Origin: Owenia fusiformis
Taxonomy: Eukaryota > Annelida > Polychaeta > Sabellida > Oweniidae
Assembly (NCBI GenBank): GCA_903813345.2
Contig: CAIIXF020000010.1
Span: forward strand, 25,196,425-25,260,424
Direction: 5' to 3'
Length of the DNA stretch: 64,000 nucleotides
Below are positions 48,348 through 59,507 of this stretch, in pieces. Every line of letters begins with the position of its first letter. Positions within the stretch are counted from its first letter, which is position 1. The notes below the pieces were generated by a model, which did not search any database, was not told where the DNA came from, and worked only from the letters and a program-made list of their open reading frames with translations. The position numbers and the translations under genes were made by a program.

Positions 48348-48811
48348 ATAAGATAAGTAAGATAAGTTTATTGTTCTTTATAGTGGTAGGTTACACAAAT
48401 CAACCCAGCCCACCTGGGCTTATCAACCACTTTACAAGTTTAAACATTTTAAATTATACAATTAGTGAAATAAATATCAATCTGTGTTATACATATGGTT
48501 ACGTCTTTTGACAAAGCACTCCCTTACAAAATGAGCAAATTGTCTTGTCATTTTCTCAAACAGGTACTTTAACTTTTCTACATTTGTGTCAATACATTTA
48601 AAATTGTTATCAATAAAATACCTCTGTCTAATTTCATTATAAAAATGGCAATGAAACACAAAATGTATCTCATCTTCCACACAATTTTGTTCACATAAAC
48701 AGCATAATCTTTCTTCTAGTTTTTCATTCTTAAAATTAACCGTTTCTATTCTTAATGGTAAAATACCCATACGCAATTGTGCTAAAAGTGACCGTTCATA
48801 TATTTCATGAA
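48348..48811 (-). pseudogene. 5'-truncated LINE, reverse-transcriptase zinc-finger end
   Basis: On the minus strand, about 99 residues read MRMGILPLRIETVNFKNEKL then ERLCCLCEQNCVEDEIHFVF then HCHFYNEIRQRYF. This is the C-terminal zinc-knuckle region (CxxC...H...C with 'VEDExHF') of non-LTR retrotransposon proteins. It is followed by a short 3' UTR, an AATAAA, and a CTTATCTTACTTATCTTA tail at the low-coordinate end. The protein is cut off at the 5' side, as usual for dead-on-arrival insertions. The intact tail suggests moderate age. Confidence 0.75.
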
Positions 48812-48860
48812 TACCCTCAGAGTTATGCTGAAACTGAAAACATATGTAAATATTATCATG

Positions 48861-49220
48861 GCACTATATCGTGCCATTAAAAAGTTTAAAAATGGTACAT
48901 TTTGGAGTATGATACTTCGGGGGCATTTCCAATAGCTTAAATCCTCCTAGCGTTATGAGACTTCAAACAGAAATGAATGTTTCCCACAAATGATATATCC
49001 ATTGCATAGAGTAAGTAATTTTCTTTGATATAATGAAACATATATCATATAAATTGTGAAGTATTCATAGTGTTTTTATAAAAAATAACATGCTCCGTCA
49101 CAGCGGACAAATTTTTCTATACCAGCCTGTGTGGATATTGTATTCATGTACGTTGATACATAAAATTTTAGATTCATATTAATTTCCACAAACTATAATC
49201 CTAATCTCCTTCAAGAACGT
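48861..49220. other. no feature recognised
   Basis: Unique-looking AT-rich sequence apart from the short palindrome-related motif near 49091. Confidence 0.4.
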
Positions 49221-49760
49221 GATTATTGTCATGGTCATACCAGGCTTTAACATTACCATGGTCATGACAGGCCTTGCAACCATTGTCATGGTCATATCAG
49301 GCTTTAACATAACCACGGTTATGACAGGCCTTGCAACCATTGTCATGGTCATACCAGGCGTTAACATTACCATGGTCATGACAGGCCTTGCAACCATTGT
49401 CATGGTCATATCAGGCTTTAACATAACCACGGTTATGACAGGCCTTGCAACCATTGTCATGGTCATATCAGACTTTAACATAACCACGGTTATGACAGGC
49501 CTTGGAACCATTGTCATGGTCATATCAGGCTTTAACATAACCACCGTTATGACAGGCCTTGCAACCATTGTCACGGTCATATCAGGCTTTAACATTATCA
49601 CGGTCATGACAGGCCTAATGCAACCATTGTTATGGTCATATCAGGCTTTAAAATTACGACGGTCATGACAGGACTTGCAATATAATATAGCATTGTCACG
49701 GTTATACCAGGCTTTCAGGATAACACTACCATGGTCATGGCAGAATCCTTACGAAACTTA
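49221..49760. repeat. 57-bp minisatellite, about 8-9 copies
   Basis: Unit contains CATTGTCATGGTCATATCAG, GCTTTAACATAACCACGGTT and ATGACAGGCCTTGCAAC. Each unit has two CATGGTCAT-like half-units. 57 is divisible by three and the unit has no stop in one frame of either strand, so long open frames exist on both strands. The right end decays after about 49680. Confidence 0.92.
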
Positions 49761-49997
49761 AAAACATTTAATAACATGGTGACGGTTGTGCCAGGCATAA
49801 GTCTTGCAATAGCATGTGCTAATTTCCTGATTTTGAAGAGAAATGTTTTGATTTAAGGTCAGTGAGGCAAATTAGAAGGTGATTTCATATATGACTAGGG
49901 GAGTTGATTTTGAACTGTGAAGTGCAGACATGACTTTATTTGACAATCACCAAAAAGTTTAGTGATAGCCTAGGCTAGATTTATTTAGTTCAATGTT

Positions 49998-50059
49998 GTT
50001 AAACTCAATAACGGCATTCTTTACTATTAGGAATTTTCTTGGCCGTTATTGAGTTTAAC
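49998..50059. repeat. perfect 18-bp hairpin
   Basis: GTTAAACTCAATAACGGC and its exact reverse complement separated by 26 bp. Purpose unknown; possibly the two ends of a tiny MITE. Confidence 0.85.
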
Positions 50060-50232
50060 CTCCTTACTATTTTTTCCTTAGTTGCAAGTTCTGGATCCAT
50101 CGAAACCATTTTTCCGCGATAAAATGCAACTGATACTTGACAATAATATAAAAACACATAACATCAAGATTTTTACCTCAATATTATTGTGTTAAATGTT
50201 CATTTATACTTGTAAAATGAGGCTACACTTAC

Positions 50233-50300
50233 CTATCTCTAAAATGACATTTCCGCATGTCCGTCATTGTGTCTGTTCATCCGGGTGTCCCAGGTTAAAC
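50233..50300 (-). other. KXD1: possible KXD1 5' non-coding exon
   Basis: A consensus donor (AGATAG|GTAAGT on the minus strand) at 50232/50233 lies 2.1 kb upstream of the KXD1 start exon, which itself has a candidate acceptor at 48093/48094. The 5' edge is not defined by the sequence. The only support is splice-signal quality and position. Confidence 0.3.
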
Positions 50301-51186
50301 TATTAGCGAAACAAAATTGTTGTCAAATACATGAAGATTGATAATTATTATCGCGATTACTTTGGATAAAAAGATCAATTTTGAGGATAACAGGTATCTT
50401 TGATCGATTTATATAGCGCATATATACACGCAAAATACTTATTAATTGTAATTTCTGATACGATTTGCAATTTCGATGTTACCAGAACTGACCAACATTT
50501 TGTTACATTCCAAACCGGTCTAAGGGGGATACCGGATGGTTTGTGTATTCATAAGGTATGTATGCATGCTTGAATCACATTCTTTATGTAATACATTGGC
50601 TTTCAACTAGAAGGGTAGGCAACTTCCCGTATTTCATACATAAGCATTGTCTTTGGGTTTTCAAAATTGGAGAATGTACCATTCCAAGAAAATCTTATTT
50701 TGTCCTTTTTATGGATGATTTAAAGAAATAACTCAAAAATGAAAACATGATTATCTCCATACATCTTGTTCATAATTTAATAAAAAATGGAATTCATCAT
50801 AATTATGACAATACAGAAGGTGATTACTCTCCCACAAATTATATTTTTTATTGGAATGTGTTCATGAAGCATGGCATTGCTCATTTTTAAGGTCTCAAGT
50901 TATTACACAGAGTTGCATACCCTTCTAATTGAAAGCCCATGTGTGATATTACCATGTTTTCAGGGTTTATTAGTTCCTCTTGTCGAAATCTGCGGAACGA
51001 TTAAATTAACACATCAAAGGCAAAATGATCATGGAGGTTAGACCTAGCCGGGGCCATAAGACATGTCAGATAAGAAACGAGGCCAAGGCTAGGTCTAGGC
51101 TAATGTTATTGGACTAGACTAGATCCAGAAGAAGTGAGTAGCTCCCAAAATTCTTTCATATTCTATCGTATGTGGGGATTCCCTAA
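50301..51186. other. no feature recognised
   Basis: Likely includes the KXD1 promoter region. No TATA box or CpG-rich segment stands out. An inverted similarity (about 50585-50645 and 50900-50945, GGCTTTCAACTAGAAGGGTA type) suggests another degraded foldback. Confidence 0.4.
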
Positions 51187-51264
51187 TACAGTGCTGATAC
51201 AAATTAATTGATAAGTCGTATAGTTGGCATATTTTCTTGAATTTCAACATTTTACGTCCAAAAC

Positions 51265-51612
51265 CAGCCCTGTCAACCCTCACGCATTAGGCGTGATTGT
51301 CACGCATTTGCTGGAAAAATATAAAACACGCATCGAATTAGCATGAATGATCAAATATCACGCAAATCATGCATTATGTTGATATTTTAAAAAATCGTTT
51401 TTTTTATGAAATGCCAATACGGTTAAATTCCGAACGGCGAAAAAAGTGAATGCATTCCGTTTTTGCACGCTATTGCCGTTTATGTCACGCATTTGGTCCG
51501 AAAAATATACATCCCCTCCGCCCCTCCGTTGATGGACTTGTAAATCACAAAAAAAAACCATTTCAACATTTGTAAGTCACTCATGTTAGATGGTCCCAAG
51601 TTGACAGCCCTG
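51265..51612. mobile_element. hAT-like MITE, 348 bp, inside left foldback arm
   Basis: Flanked by CAAAAC on both sides (51259-51264 and 51613-51618). Ends CAGCCCTGTCAAC and CAGGGCTGTCAAC (right as reverse complement). The uninterrupted copy of this site in the opposite foldback arm (TCCCAAACTCCCACAAACTG) confirms the insertion. Same family as 60554-60975. No transposase. Confidence 0.82.
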
Positions 51613-51727
51613 CAAAACTCCCACAAACTGCAGAAAAGTGTACGCCGTAAATCATATTTACCAAAATGAGTGTCTCCAAGGCTTCATAGCAGCATATGCA
51701 TAATGCATTTGTCACGAGTTTGAGCTG

Positions 51728-51891
51728 TGTCATGTGATACAAACATGAGCCTTTAATTTAGTTTCATAAGTCACCGATAGGTGTCTCTAGTTGTATTGTA
51801 CTTGATGACGTCACGAATAGCTTCTCAATAAAGTTGTACTTTCTCTGAGTCAATTGCTCCTGTTTTATCTATCATTACTGATCAACGGACA
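51728..51891 (+). repeat. 5' LTR, 164 bp
   Basis: TGTCATGTGATACAAACATG ... ATCAACGGACA, starting TG and ending CA, as is usual for LTRs. It contains an AATAAA. By eye it matches the 3' LTR throughout. Confidence 0.96.
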
Positions 51892-52453
51892 TGGTGGCAG
51901 TGGAAACGTTATAAACATGTTGTATTGGAAGCGCCAAAGATCATTTTGACACTAAAATCGACAAGATTGATGACTGTTTTGATAGAGAAATCCGGGTGCA
52001 GATGTTGAGACTGAAAGAATAAAATTGCTGAATTTTGTCTTTCACGTGAAGACAGAAGATCTCTATTGCGCATGTGCAAGACATTGTGACTGTAAACATC
52101 CGGTCAAAAAGGAAAATTTTCACGGAGACTTAAAATATCCTGTGTGGAACATATATCCTGTGTGGAACAAATATCCTGTGTGGAGAATATATATCCTGTG
52201 TGGAACAAATATCCTGTGTGGAAATTTTGTGGAAATATTGTGTAACTATTTTGATAAAGCTATTTAGTCATTACAAACTGTGTGAGTACCGTTTGAATAC
52301 ATTTGATAATTGATATCTTATGTACATTTACTGTGCGACTTCATCCTGTGTGGATATTATACGTACATAAACGACAATTACTGTGTGATTACATCCTGTG
52401 TGGATATATATTATCTGATAATTGCTGTGTGAACTATATTGTATACATAGACT

Positions 52454-55400
52454 ATGGCTAAATTTCATCCTCCAGATAAGTTTGCGTTTGATAAGCCAAA
52501 CGATTGGCCTGAATGGAAAACACAATTCCTGAGATTTAGAATAGCGACAAAGCTACATAAGGAGGATAATGACGTGCAAGTGTCGGCACTGATATATGCT
52601 ATGGGTCCAGATGCGGAAAAGATCTACAAGACTTTACAATTTACTGATGTTGGTCCCCAGGAGGAAGGCCAGCCTGTGCCAGATCCTCGATCGTTTGAGC
52701 GGGTTATAGAAGCGTATGATACTTACTTCATTCCGAAAATAAACCTGTTCAGTGAAGAGATCAAATTCGATAGTCGATCTCAACATGAAGGAGAGTCGGC
52801 AGAATCTTTCATTCGTGATCTATACCATTTAAGTGAAAGATGTGATTTCGATAATCGTGATAGGCGCATAAAGATTCGATTAGTGAATGGTATGCTGGAC
52901 AAGAAGCTGTCTATGGAGTTACAGTTAAAAACATTATCATTAGAACAATGTATTCAGAAAATACGTCAACATGAGTTAGTGAAAAACCAAATGTCATCAG
53001 AATCAGAGTTGGATTCAGTGAAATTCAAACATAGGCCTAAGCCTAAACATCCCAAAGGGAAATCTGCTAAGAGTGATAAATGTAGCAGATGTGGAAATGA
53101 TTTTCATCAAGGAGGGATAACGACTTGTCCTGCTATGGGGCGCAAATGTTTTAAGTGCCAGGGCAGAGATCATTTCGCAATGTGCTGTAGATCAACAACA
53201 AAACAAAACAGTGGTGAACAAAAACCTACACGAAACAACAAGAACAAGAAAGTACTAACAGAGGTTGTGGTAGAACCTGATACTGTTGTATATCCTGTGG
53301 ACTATTGTATTGATAATGTTGATTTGAGTGATAAGGTTGACATTGAGCCTCCGTGGCGAGTTTTATTACCACTTGAAAAGAATTATGTAAATTTCAAAAT
53401 AGATACTGGGGCTGATGTTTCTGTTATAGGTGTAGACCAATATAAGCAACTTAAAAACCCACCCAGTCTACGTCCAGTAACAAACATGTTATCGAGTCCA
53501 GGTGGTAAATTACATGCAAAGGGTCAGTTTGTGGCAAAGCTTACAGATCGTCAAAACATGTATATACGTGTGTATGTTGTTGATGAAAAATGTGATAATC
53601 TGCTTAGCAGAAATGCAGCACACAAACTGGGCTTGGTGGAAAGGGTTGATGTTGATAAGGTTTCAATTGAAAAGCCTAGTGTAAAAATTCCTGTAGTGGA
53701 AAATGTGAGTTCTAATTTTGAACAAATTCAAAAACTAAACTTACCTGTAGATGAAAAGGTTGCACAAGAATTATTTGGTAGTGACGGTTTGTATAAAGGT
53801 GAACCTGTAGACATAAAGTTGGTTGAAAATGCAGTACCTTACGCTGTTGCTACTCCCCACAGGGTGCAATACCCTTTGTTAAATGGTGTGAAGGAGGAGC
53901 TTGAGCGTTTGGAGACTGAAGGTAAAATACGTAAGGTCACTGAACCTACAGACTGGTGTGCTCCAATGGTACCTGTTAAACGTAAATCTGGTAAACGTCT
54001 TAGACTGTGTGGGGACTTCCGGAAATTAAATAAACAGATAAAACGTGAACGTTACATGATGCCAACAACAGACTCGGTTTTGAATAAATTGTCTGATTGT
54101 GTGGTGTTTTCAACACTAGATGCTAGTGGATGCTTTCATCAGTTCAAACTTACAGAAAATAGTCAATTGATGACAACTTTTATGACACCTTTTGGAAGGT
54201 ATTGCTTTACAAGATTGCCTTATGGGGTATCTCTTGCACCAGAAATTTGTCAAAGAGAAATGTCTGAACTGATCAAAGACATACCACAGTGCGATGTGTT
54301 TATGGATGACATTATAATCGGAGGGAAAAACAAAGCGGATCACGATAAGATAGCCGCGAGAGTTTTAAATGCGATACACGGGGCCGGTTTAAAGCTCAAT
54401 ATTGAGAAATGTGTTTTTGAAAATCCGGAAGTTGAGTTCGTAGGACAAATTGTCGGAAAGGATGGTGTTAAAACAAATCCTAGCCGTGTAAAAGCAATAT
54501 TAGAAATGGAACCTCCTACTAATGTGAGTGAACTGAGAACCTTTATTGGGGGTGTAACTTATCTTGGTAGGTTTGTGAAAAATCTTGCAACCATTCTAGG
54601 TCCACTTTATGAATTACTCAAGAATGATGTAGCGTGGAGATGGGACCAAGCTCAGATAAGATCCTTCAATGATATAAAGAAAGCTGTATCTCAAACTCCA
54701 GTATTACAGATTTATGACGTGAAGTTGCCTACTCTAGTAAGTGCGGATGCATCATCGTTCGGTATTGGCGGTGCTATTATGCAGCTCCATGATAGTGAGT
54801 GGAAGCCAGTTGCATTCGTGTCGCGTACTTTAACAGATGCGGAGAAACGATACGCGCAAATAGAAAAGGAGTGTCTAGCAGCAGTTTGGACTTGTGAAAG
54901 ACTAGACCGATATTTGGTAGGTCTCGATTCGTTCAAACTTCTGTGTGATCACAAACCTTTGATACCATTATTCAATGAAAAAGACATTGACAAAGTGCCT
55001 ATTAGGTGTCAACGGTTATTACTGAGATTTATGCGGTTTAACGCAGTAGCTGAACACAGAGCAGGTAAGGACTTAGTTCTGGCAGATCTTTTGTCGCGGA
55101 AACCTCTCGCCTGTGTTAACAAGAATGAGTTGAATGAGATAGATAACATAGAATCACATGTTAGCTCAGTGATGTCAGAAATACCAGTTACTTCTAACAG
55201 ATTAGACAAAATTAGAGAAGCTTTAGCTCAAGATGAAGAAATGACCACAGTTATTGAGTATACACTTGAAGGGTGGCCTAAAAACTATGGTAAAATTCCT
55301 GATAACATTTCTCGGTATTTTCAAGCGCGAGCTAATTTATCTGTCGTGAACGGATTACTTTTATATGACGATAGAATCGTTATTCCCAAGGCTATGTACC

Positions 55401-56572
55401 GTGAAATTTTGGAAAAACTTCATGTGGGTCATTTTGGTGTGGCTAAATGCCGGGAGCGAGCTCAGTCAACTGTGTGGTGGCCAGGTATTAGTAACATGAT
55501 CAAACAAATGGTTCAAAGTTGTGAACATTGTCAAATACATAAACCAACTCAGACTAAGGAACCATTAATTCCTACACAGTTGCCTGACAGGCCATGGCAA
55601 AGGTTAGCAGCAGATATGTGTCAATATGCTGCAAAACAATATTTGGTTGTAGTAGACTATTATTCCAGATTCATGGAGATATTGAATGTACCAGGTAGTG
55701 TAACTGCAAGCAAAATTATCGGAAAATTGAAATCAATTTTTGCGAGATTCGGGATTTGTGAAACGCTGGTTACGGATGGGGGTCCACAGTTCACTTCACT
55801 AGAATTCAAGCAATTTGCAAAACAACTTGGATTCAATCACGTGATCACTAGTCCTCATTTCGCGCAAGCCAATGGTATGTCAGAAAGGGCCGTGCAAGCC
55901 GCGAAGCGTATTCTTAGAACAGAAGACCCAGCACAGTCTTTGATGTCTCACCATGCTACACCAACAGTACCTACTGGTGTAAGTCCAGCAGAATTGCTTT
56001 TGGGACGTCAAATTGATACTAATATTCCTGTGTTACCCAGTAAATTATCTCCCAAAATCATAGATCATGATAAAGTGAAACATTGTGATGTAAGGGCAAA
56101 AGCTAAATATGTGAAATACTTCAATAGAGGTGCAAAGCCACTTAGTAACTTACAACCAGGGGATAGTGTAAGAATAAAGCTTGACAAAGATAAACTCTGG
56201 AGTGAACCGGGTAAAGTGATTAGTCAAGGGAAAACACCACGTTCTTACATTATAGAACATAATGGGTCAATATATAGACGTAATAGAAAACATTTGTCTA
56301 AAACAAACTGGGAACCTTTACCTCCAGATCCAGTTGTTAGTGATCCAATTTCAAGTTCAGGGTGTTCAAATCCTATAGTTACTAAGCCACATTATGAAAA
56401 TGTGCCATTCATTCCAAGGGAACCTCAGCATGAAAACTCAGGTGCTACTAGTATGTCAATTCCTGTATCTGTATCAAAGCCTGTTTGTAATGTTCCAACT
56501 ACAAGGGTTATACAAACTAGATCCAGAAGTGGACTTGCCATTAATAAGCCAGTAAGGTATAAAGACACTTGA
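52454..56572 (+). CDS. Gypsy gag-pol polyprotein
   Basis: One frame of 1372 residues. In order: gag-like region (about 1-200), two zinc-knuckle-like Cys clusters (about 210-250), aspartic protease (about 310-405), reverse transcriptase (about 470-650), RNase H (about 740-860), integrase with zinc-binding N-terminal part and core (about 960-1200), and a C-terminal tail. Domain order RT, RNase H, integrase is that of Ty3/Gypsy elements (Metaviridae), not Ty1/Copia. Gag and pol share one frame. I see no chromodomain and no envelope. The finer clade is not assigned. Confidence 0.95.
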   Translation: MAKFHPPDKFAFDKPNDWPEWKTQFLRFRIATKLHKEDNDVQVSALIYAMGPDAEKIYKTLQFTDVGPQEEGQPVPDPRSFERVIEAYDTYFIPKINLFSEEIKFDSRSQHEGESAESFIRDLYHLSERCDFDNRDRRIKIRLVNGMLDKKLSMELQLKTLSLEQCIQKIRQHELVKNQMSSESELDSVKFKHRPKPKHPKGKSAKSDKCSRCGNDFHQGGITTCPAMGRKCFKCQGRDHFAMCCRSTTKQNSGEQKPTRNNKNKKVLTEVVVEPDTVVYPVDYCIDNVDLSDKVDIEPPWRVLLPLEKNYVNFKIDTGADVSVIGVDQYKQLKNPPSLRPVTNMLSSPGGKLHAKGQFVAKLTDRQNMYIRVYVVDEKCDNLLSRNAAHKLGLVERVDVDKVSIEKPSVKIPVVENVSSNFEQIQKLNLPVDEKVAQELFGSDGLYKGEPVDIKLVENAVPYAVATPHRVQYPLLNGVKEELERLETEGKIRKVTEPTDWCAPMVPVKRKSGKRLRLCGDFRKLNKQIKRERYMMPTTDSVLNKLSDCVVFSTLDASGCFHQFKLTENSQLMTTFMTPFGRYCFTRLPYGVSLAPEICQREMSELIKDIPQCDVFMDDIIIGGKNKADHDKIAARVLNAIHGAGLKLNIEKCVFENPEVEFVGQIVGKDGVKTNPSRVKAILEMEPPTNVSELRTFIGGVTYLGRFVKNLATILGPLYELLKNDVAWRWDQAQIRSFNDIKKAVSQTPVLQIYDVKLPTLVSADASSFGIGGAIMQLHDSEWKPVAFVSRTLTDAEKRYAQIEKECLAAVWTCERLDRYLVGLDSFKLLCDHKPLIPLFNEKDIDKVPIRCQRLLLRFMRFNAVAEHRAGKDLVLADLLSRKPLACVNKNELNEIDNIESHVSSVMSEIPVTSNRLDKIREALAQDEEMTTVIEYTLEGWPKNYGKIPDNISRYFQARANLSVVNGLLLYDDRIVIPKAMYREILEKLHVGHFGVAKCRERAQSTVWWPGISNMIKQMVQSCEHCQIHKPTQTKEPLIPTQLPDRPWQRLAADMCQYAAKQYLVVVDYYSRFMEILNVPGSVTASKIIGKLKSIFARFGICETLVTDGGPQFTSLEFKQFAKQLGFNHVITSPHFAQANGMSERAVQAAKRILRTEDPAQSLMSHHATPTVPTGVSPAELLLGRQIDTNIPVLPSKLSPKIIDHDKVKHCDVRAKAKYVKYFNRGAKPLSNLQPGDSVRIKLDKDKLWSEPGKVISQGKTPRSYIIEHNGSIYRRNRKHLSKTNWEPLPPDPVVSDPISSSGCSNPIVTKPHYENVPFIPREPQHENSGATSMSIPVSVSKPVCNVPTTRVIQTRSRSGLAINKPVRYKDT

Positions 56573-56685
56573 GTGACATTTGTTTCATGATTAGGACTGA
56601 GTTATATTTTGTATTACATGTATATAAGCATAACATGTTAAAGAGACAGTCCTAGTATGGTCTAGTAAAAGACTTAAGGGGAAGA

Positions 56686-56849
56686 TGTCATGTGATACAA
56701 ACATGAGCCTTTAATTTAGTTTCATAAGTCACCGATAGGTGTCTCTAGTTGTATTGTACTTGATGACGTCACGAATAGCTTCTCAATAAAGTTGTACTTT
56801 CTCTGAGTCAATTGCTCCTGTTTTATCTATCATTACTGATCAACGGACA
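56686..56849 (+). repeat. 3' LTR, 164 bp
   Basis: Same sequence and length as the 5' LTR. Preceded by the purine-rich AAGGGGAAGA. Confidence 0.96.
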
Positions 56850-57174
56850 AGCTGAAATTTCACTAAAATGAAGTAGGCTAAGGGTAGTCTTTGCCAGGTT
56901 TGTTCATTGTGGTTAGCTTGTAAGTGCTCAGAAGCAAATAATTCAAGCAGAGACTACCCTTAGCCTACTTCATTTTAGCGAAATTTCAGCTCAAACTCAT
57001 GACAAATGCATTATGCATACGCTGGTATGAAGCCTTGGAGACATTCATTTTGGTAAATATGATTTACAGTGTATACTTTTCTGCAGTTTGTGGGAGTTTG
57101 GGACATTAAATGTTAAAATTCAAGAAAATATGCCAATTATACGACTTATCAATTATTTTATATCAGCACTATAG

Positions 57175-58578
57175 ACGGATGGATCTACAGTGCTCACCAT
57201 AAAGAATTACAAAAGCTATGGAAATTACATGCTGTCGCACATGTAATAAATCCTTACCTCAGTGTATTCAGTGCTCTATTTTCTCCGTCCTGGTAAGTCC
57301 AAATATAGTGGAATTCGTGTCCATAATGACAAATAAGAACTTAAATTTGAAGTGGAATTCACATCTTAATGCCGACTCTTCAAATGTTGAGGTGATTTTG
57401 GAGCCGGATGGATTACGCGGCAATGTTGGCTCCCAGAATGCAACATGACACTTGTCATGCTTTCAAAATGCCATCCCGCCATTTTGAAATCTGGCACGAG
57501 GAAATAAGGTTACCTGATGTTGCATTCTGGGAGTCAATCCTCCTTGGATCACAAACATGGTGATTCATGAAAACACTCGTTCGATTTGGTAGTGATTTAT
57601 CCATCATTTGCAGGTATGAAGCTTTGGATTCATTTATTGTGCTACTTAAAGTCAATGGGAATTATTTTTCTACCGCTTGGGAGAGTTTGAGACACAAAAC
57701 TTAGAATTTAGCTCATTGTGACAACTTTTGAGGGTTGAGATTTATTTTTGCACCCCACTTTAGATTTATTTTGCATTTTCTCCAATTTTTGGACTGACGA
57801 GGAGCATGATCGGATCCCTATGGCCTATAGGCGTTGATCAGTATCAATAAAAAATTAAATTACCTTTATATCATGAGAATTATCCCTCAATTCACATGAA
57901 TTTGAAGAAATAGGAAACCCAAATTATTTTTTGTAATTTTTATTTTTGACAAAATTCGGGAGTGTGTAATTTGCGGATACATATTCGAACTAATCATTCA
58001 CTTCTCGTAACTGTAAATGAATTATACAAAGTATACACAGTCCGCAAAATTAATGTCATGGTTAGGTAAACTAATATGTGCTACACATGCTAGATGAGTT
58101 AGTTTTTCCATTGAGCTCCATTTTTATTATTCAAATCTTCAAATGCAGATTTGCAGGAGCACTATCCGCAATACACACTTTATCATAACAAAATGAATCA
58201 AAATTTTTGAGATTACTTGTCTTATTTTGTAAGTATATTTAAACTAATATACACCATTAAATATTGATCACGGCAGATATCTTTATTAGACTTATCTGAC
58301 TCATACACAGACTCATATTTTCGTCACTTCTTAGCCTAGGCTCTTCATTCTTTTCAAATTACGCAATGTTGACCAATCACTCATCAGTATTTTTTTTCGA
58401 GGGATACAGTCGAGTAACTTTTTAGATGTCGAAAATCTTAGGCGAATCTCTCCCGAACACTGTGGTATGTTGCACTAGTCTTGGATACTAATCGTTAATA
58501 AGATACAGGGTAAAATTTACTTCCTGCGAAAGCTATTTGGATTTTGATATAATAGCTTTCCCACGGAGCATTTGGACA
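57175..58578. other. no gene; one short inverted repeat
   Basis: GGCTCCCAGAATGCAACATG (57428-57447) and its inverted partner (about 57517-57536) bracket a segment of about 70 bp, probably a tiny MITE. The remainder is unassigned. Confidence 0.5.
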
Positions 58579-59050
58579 GCTCAATGATCGTGACCTTTGA
58601 AATCGAATTAAGTCGATCCGCGGCTTACTTTTGGTCTCTAATTGTGTCTTACATCAGTATCATCAATCCGTGTAAGTATTGGAGCGCTGGAGTACTTCTT
58701 TTTCGATCAAGACTTGTAATTGTTACACGAGTGAATCGTTTTACTGCCAAATTCCAATATGGCGGTTTCTGCTCGGACATTTTCGTAAATCTCCGTAGGT
58801 TGTCCGAACCCAACTAATTCTCAAAATTCATTTTGTTCGTTGCGTATCTCGCACCTAGCAAACGGCCATATTGGAAATGGGTCTGTAAAACTTTAACTCG
58901 ATGAACAATTTACAAGTCTTGATCGAAAAAGAAGTACTCCAGCGCTCAAATACTTACACGGATTGATGATACTGATGTAAGAGACAGTTAGAGACCAAAA
59001 GTAAGCCGCGGATCGACTTAATTCAATTTCAAAGGTCACTATTGATCAGC
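58579..59050. mobile_element. palindrome, about 190-bp arms
   Basis: Left arm about 58579-58780 and right arm about 58863-59050 (TCGATCCGCGGCTTACTTTT and its inverse). Near the loop each arm contains a TTCCAATATGGC-type motif, the left arm as CAATATGGCGG. A GC-richer segment follows to the right (59160-59240). No coding potential. Confidence 0.85.
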
Positions 59051-59334
59051 TATTCACTTCTCCGTTTGAGAGCCATAAGTTTCAAAATCTAACATGGCTC
59101 TCGAAGTGAGTAAGGTAAAATGTTATAATGGCCACCTCATATGGGAAACTCTACTGTAGTCTCCAACCGCGGCCTCCTCTGCCGAAGGCAGCGCAAAGTA
59201 GGAGCGTAGCGACTACTTTGCGGGAGAGCTCGAACCATTGATCACGTTTGCTCCTGTAATTATTCACTTCTTTACCTCCTTAAAATGTGATTTCAATCAG
59301 TTGATCAAATTTTCGGACGTTGACCTCAAATTCA

Positions 59335-59507
59335 AATATTAATGGACGAGAGTAAATCCTATACGGCATATGGTATATTATTGATGTTTGACCAATCAGA
59401 TTTCAGCATTTGGTTCAGCCCTTGTCAGAGAAATATTTTGTGATTGGTCAAACATCAATAATATATCATATGCCGCATAGGATTTACTCTTGTCCAAATA
59501 TTAATAT
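59335..59507. repeat. palindrome, about 65-bp arms
   Basis: GGACGAGAGTAAATCCTATA ... TTGATGTTTGACCAATCA on the left and its near-perfect inverse on the right (about 59435-59507), with a loop of about 40 bp. Confidence 0.88.

Larger units (their letters stand above)
51728..56849 (+). mobile_element. Ty3/Gypsy LTR retrotransposon, whole-looking
   Basis: 5122 bp, with 164-bp LTRs at both ends that appear identical and a 5-bp target duplication AGCTG (51723-51727 and 56850-56854). Parts: 5' LTR, a leader with a primer-binding-site position right after the LTR and a run of short TATCCTGTGTGGAA-type repeats (about 52128-52400), one long gag-pol reading frame, a purine-rich tract, and 3' LTR. No envelope gene. 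The matching LTRs point to a very recent insertion. It sits inside the foldback element and is transcribed in the same direction as the JMY/WHAMM gene to its right. Confidence 0.96.
51187..57174. mobile_element. foldback element hosting two nested insertions
   Basis: The left arm is now in pieces (51187-51264, 51613-51727 and 56850-56898) and the right arm is continuous (about 56936-57174), with outer ends ACAGTGCTGATAC and TATAGTGCTGATA (as reverse complement). Removing the two insertions restores one palindrome of about 480 bp with arms of about 235 bp and a loop of about 37 bp. No coding potential of its own. Confidence 0.8.

Noticed and set aside
49179-49668. Open frames of about 142 and 149 codons on opposite strands
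   Set aside because: Both come from the 57-bp minisatellite. The period is a multiple of three, so the absence of stops in one unit opens the whole array.
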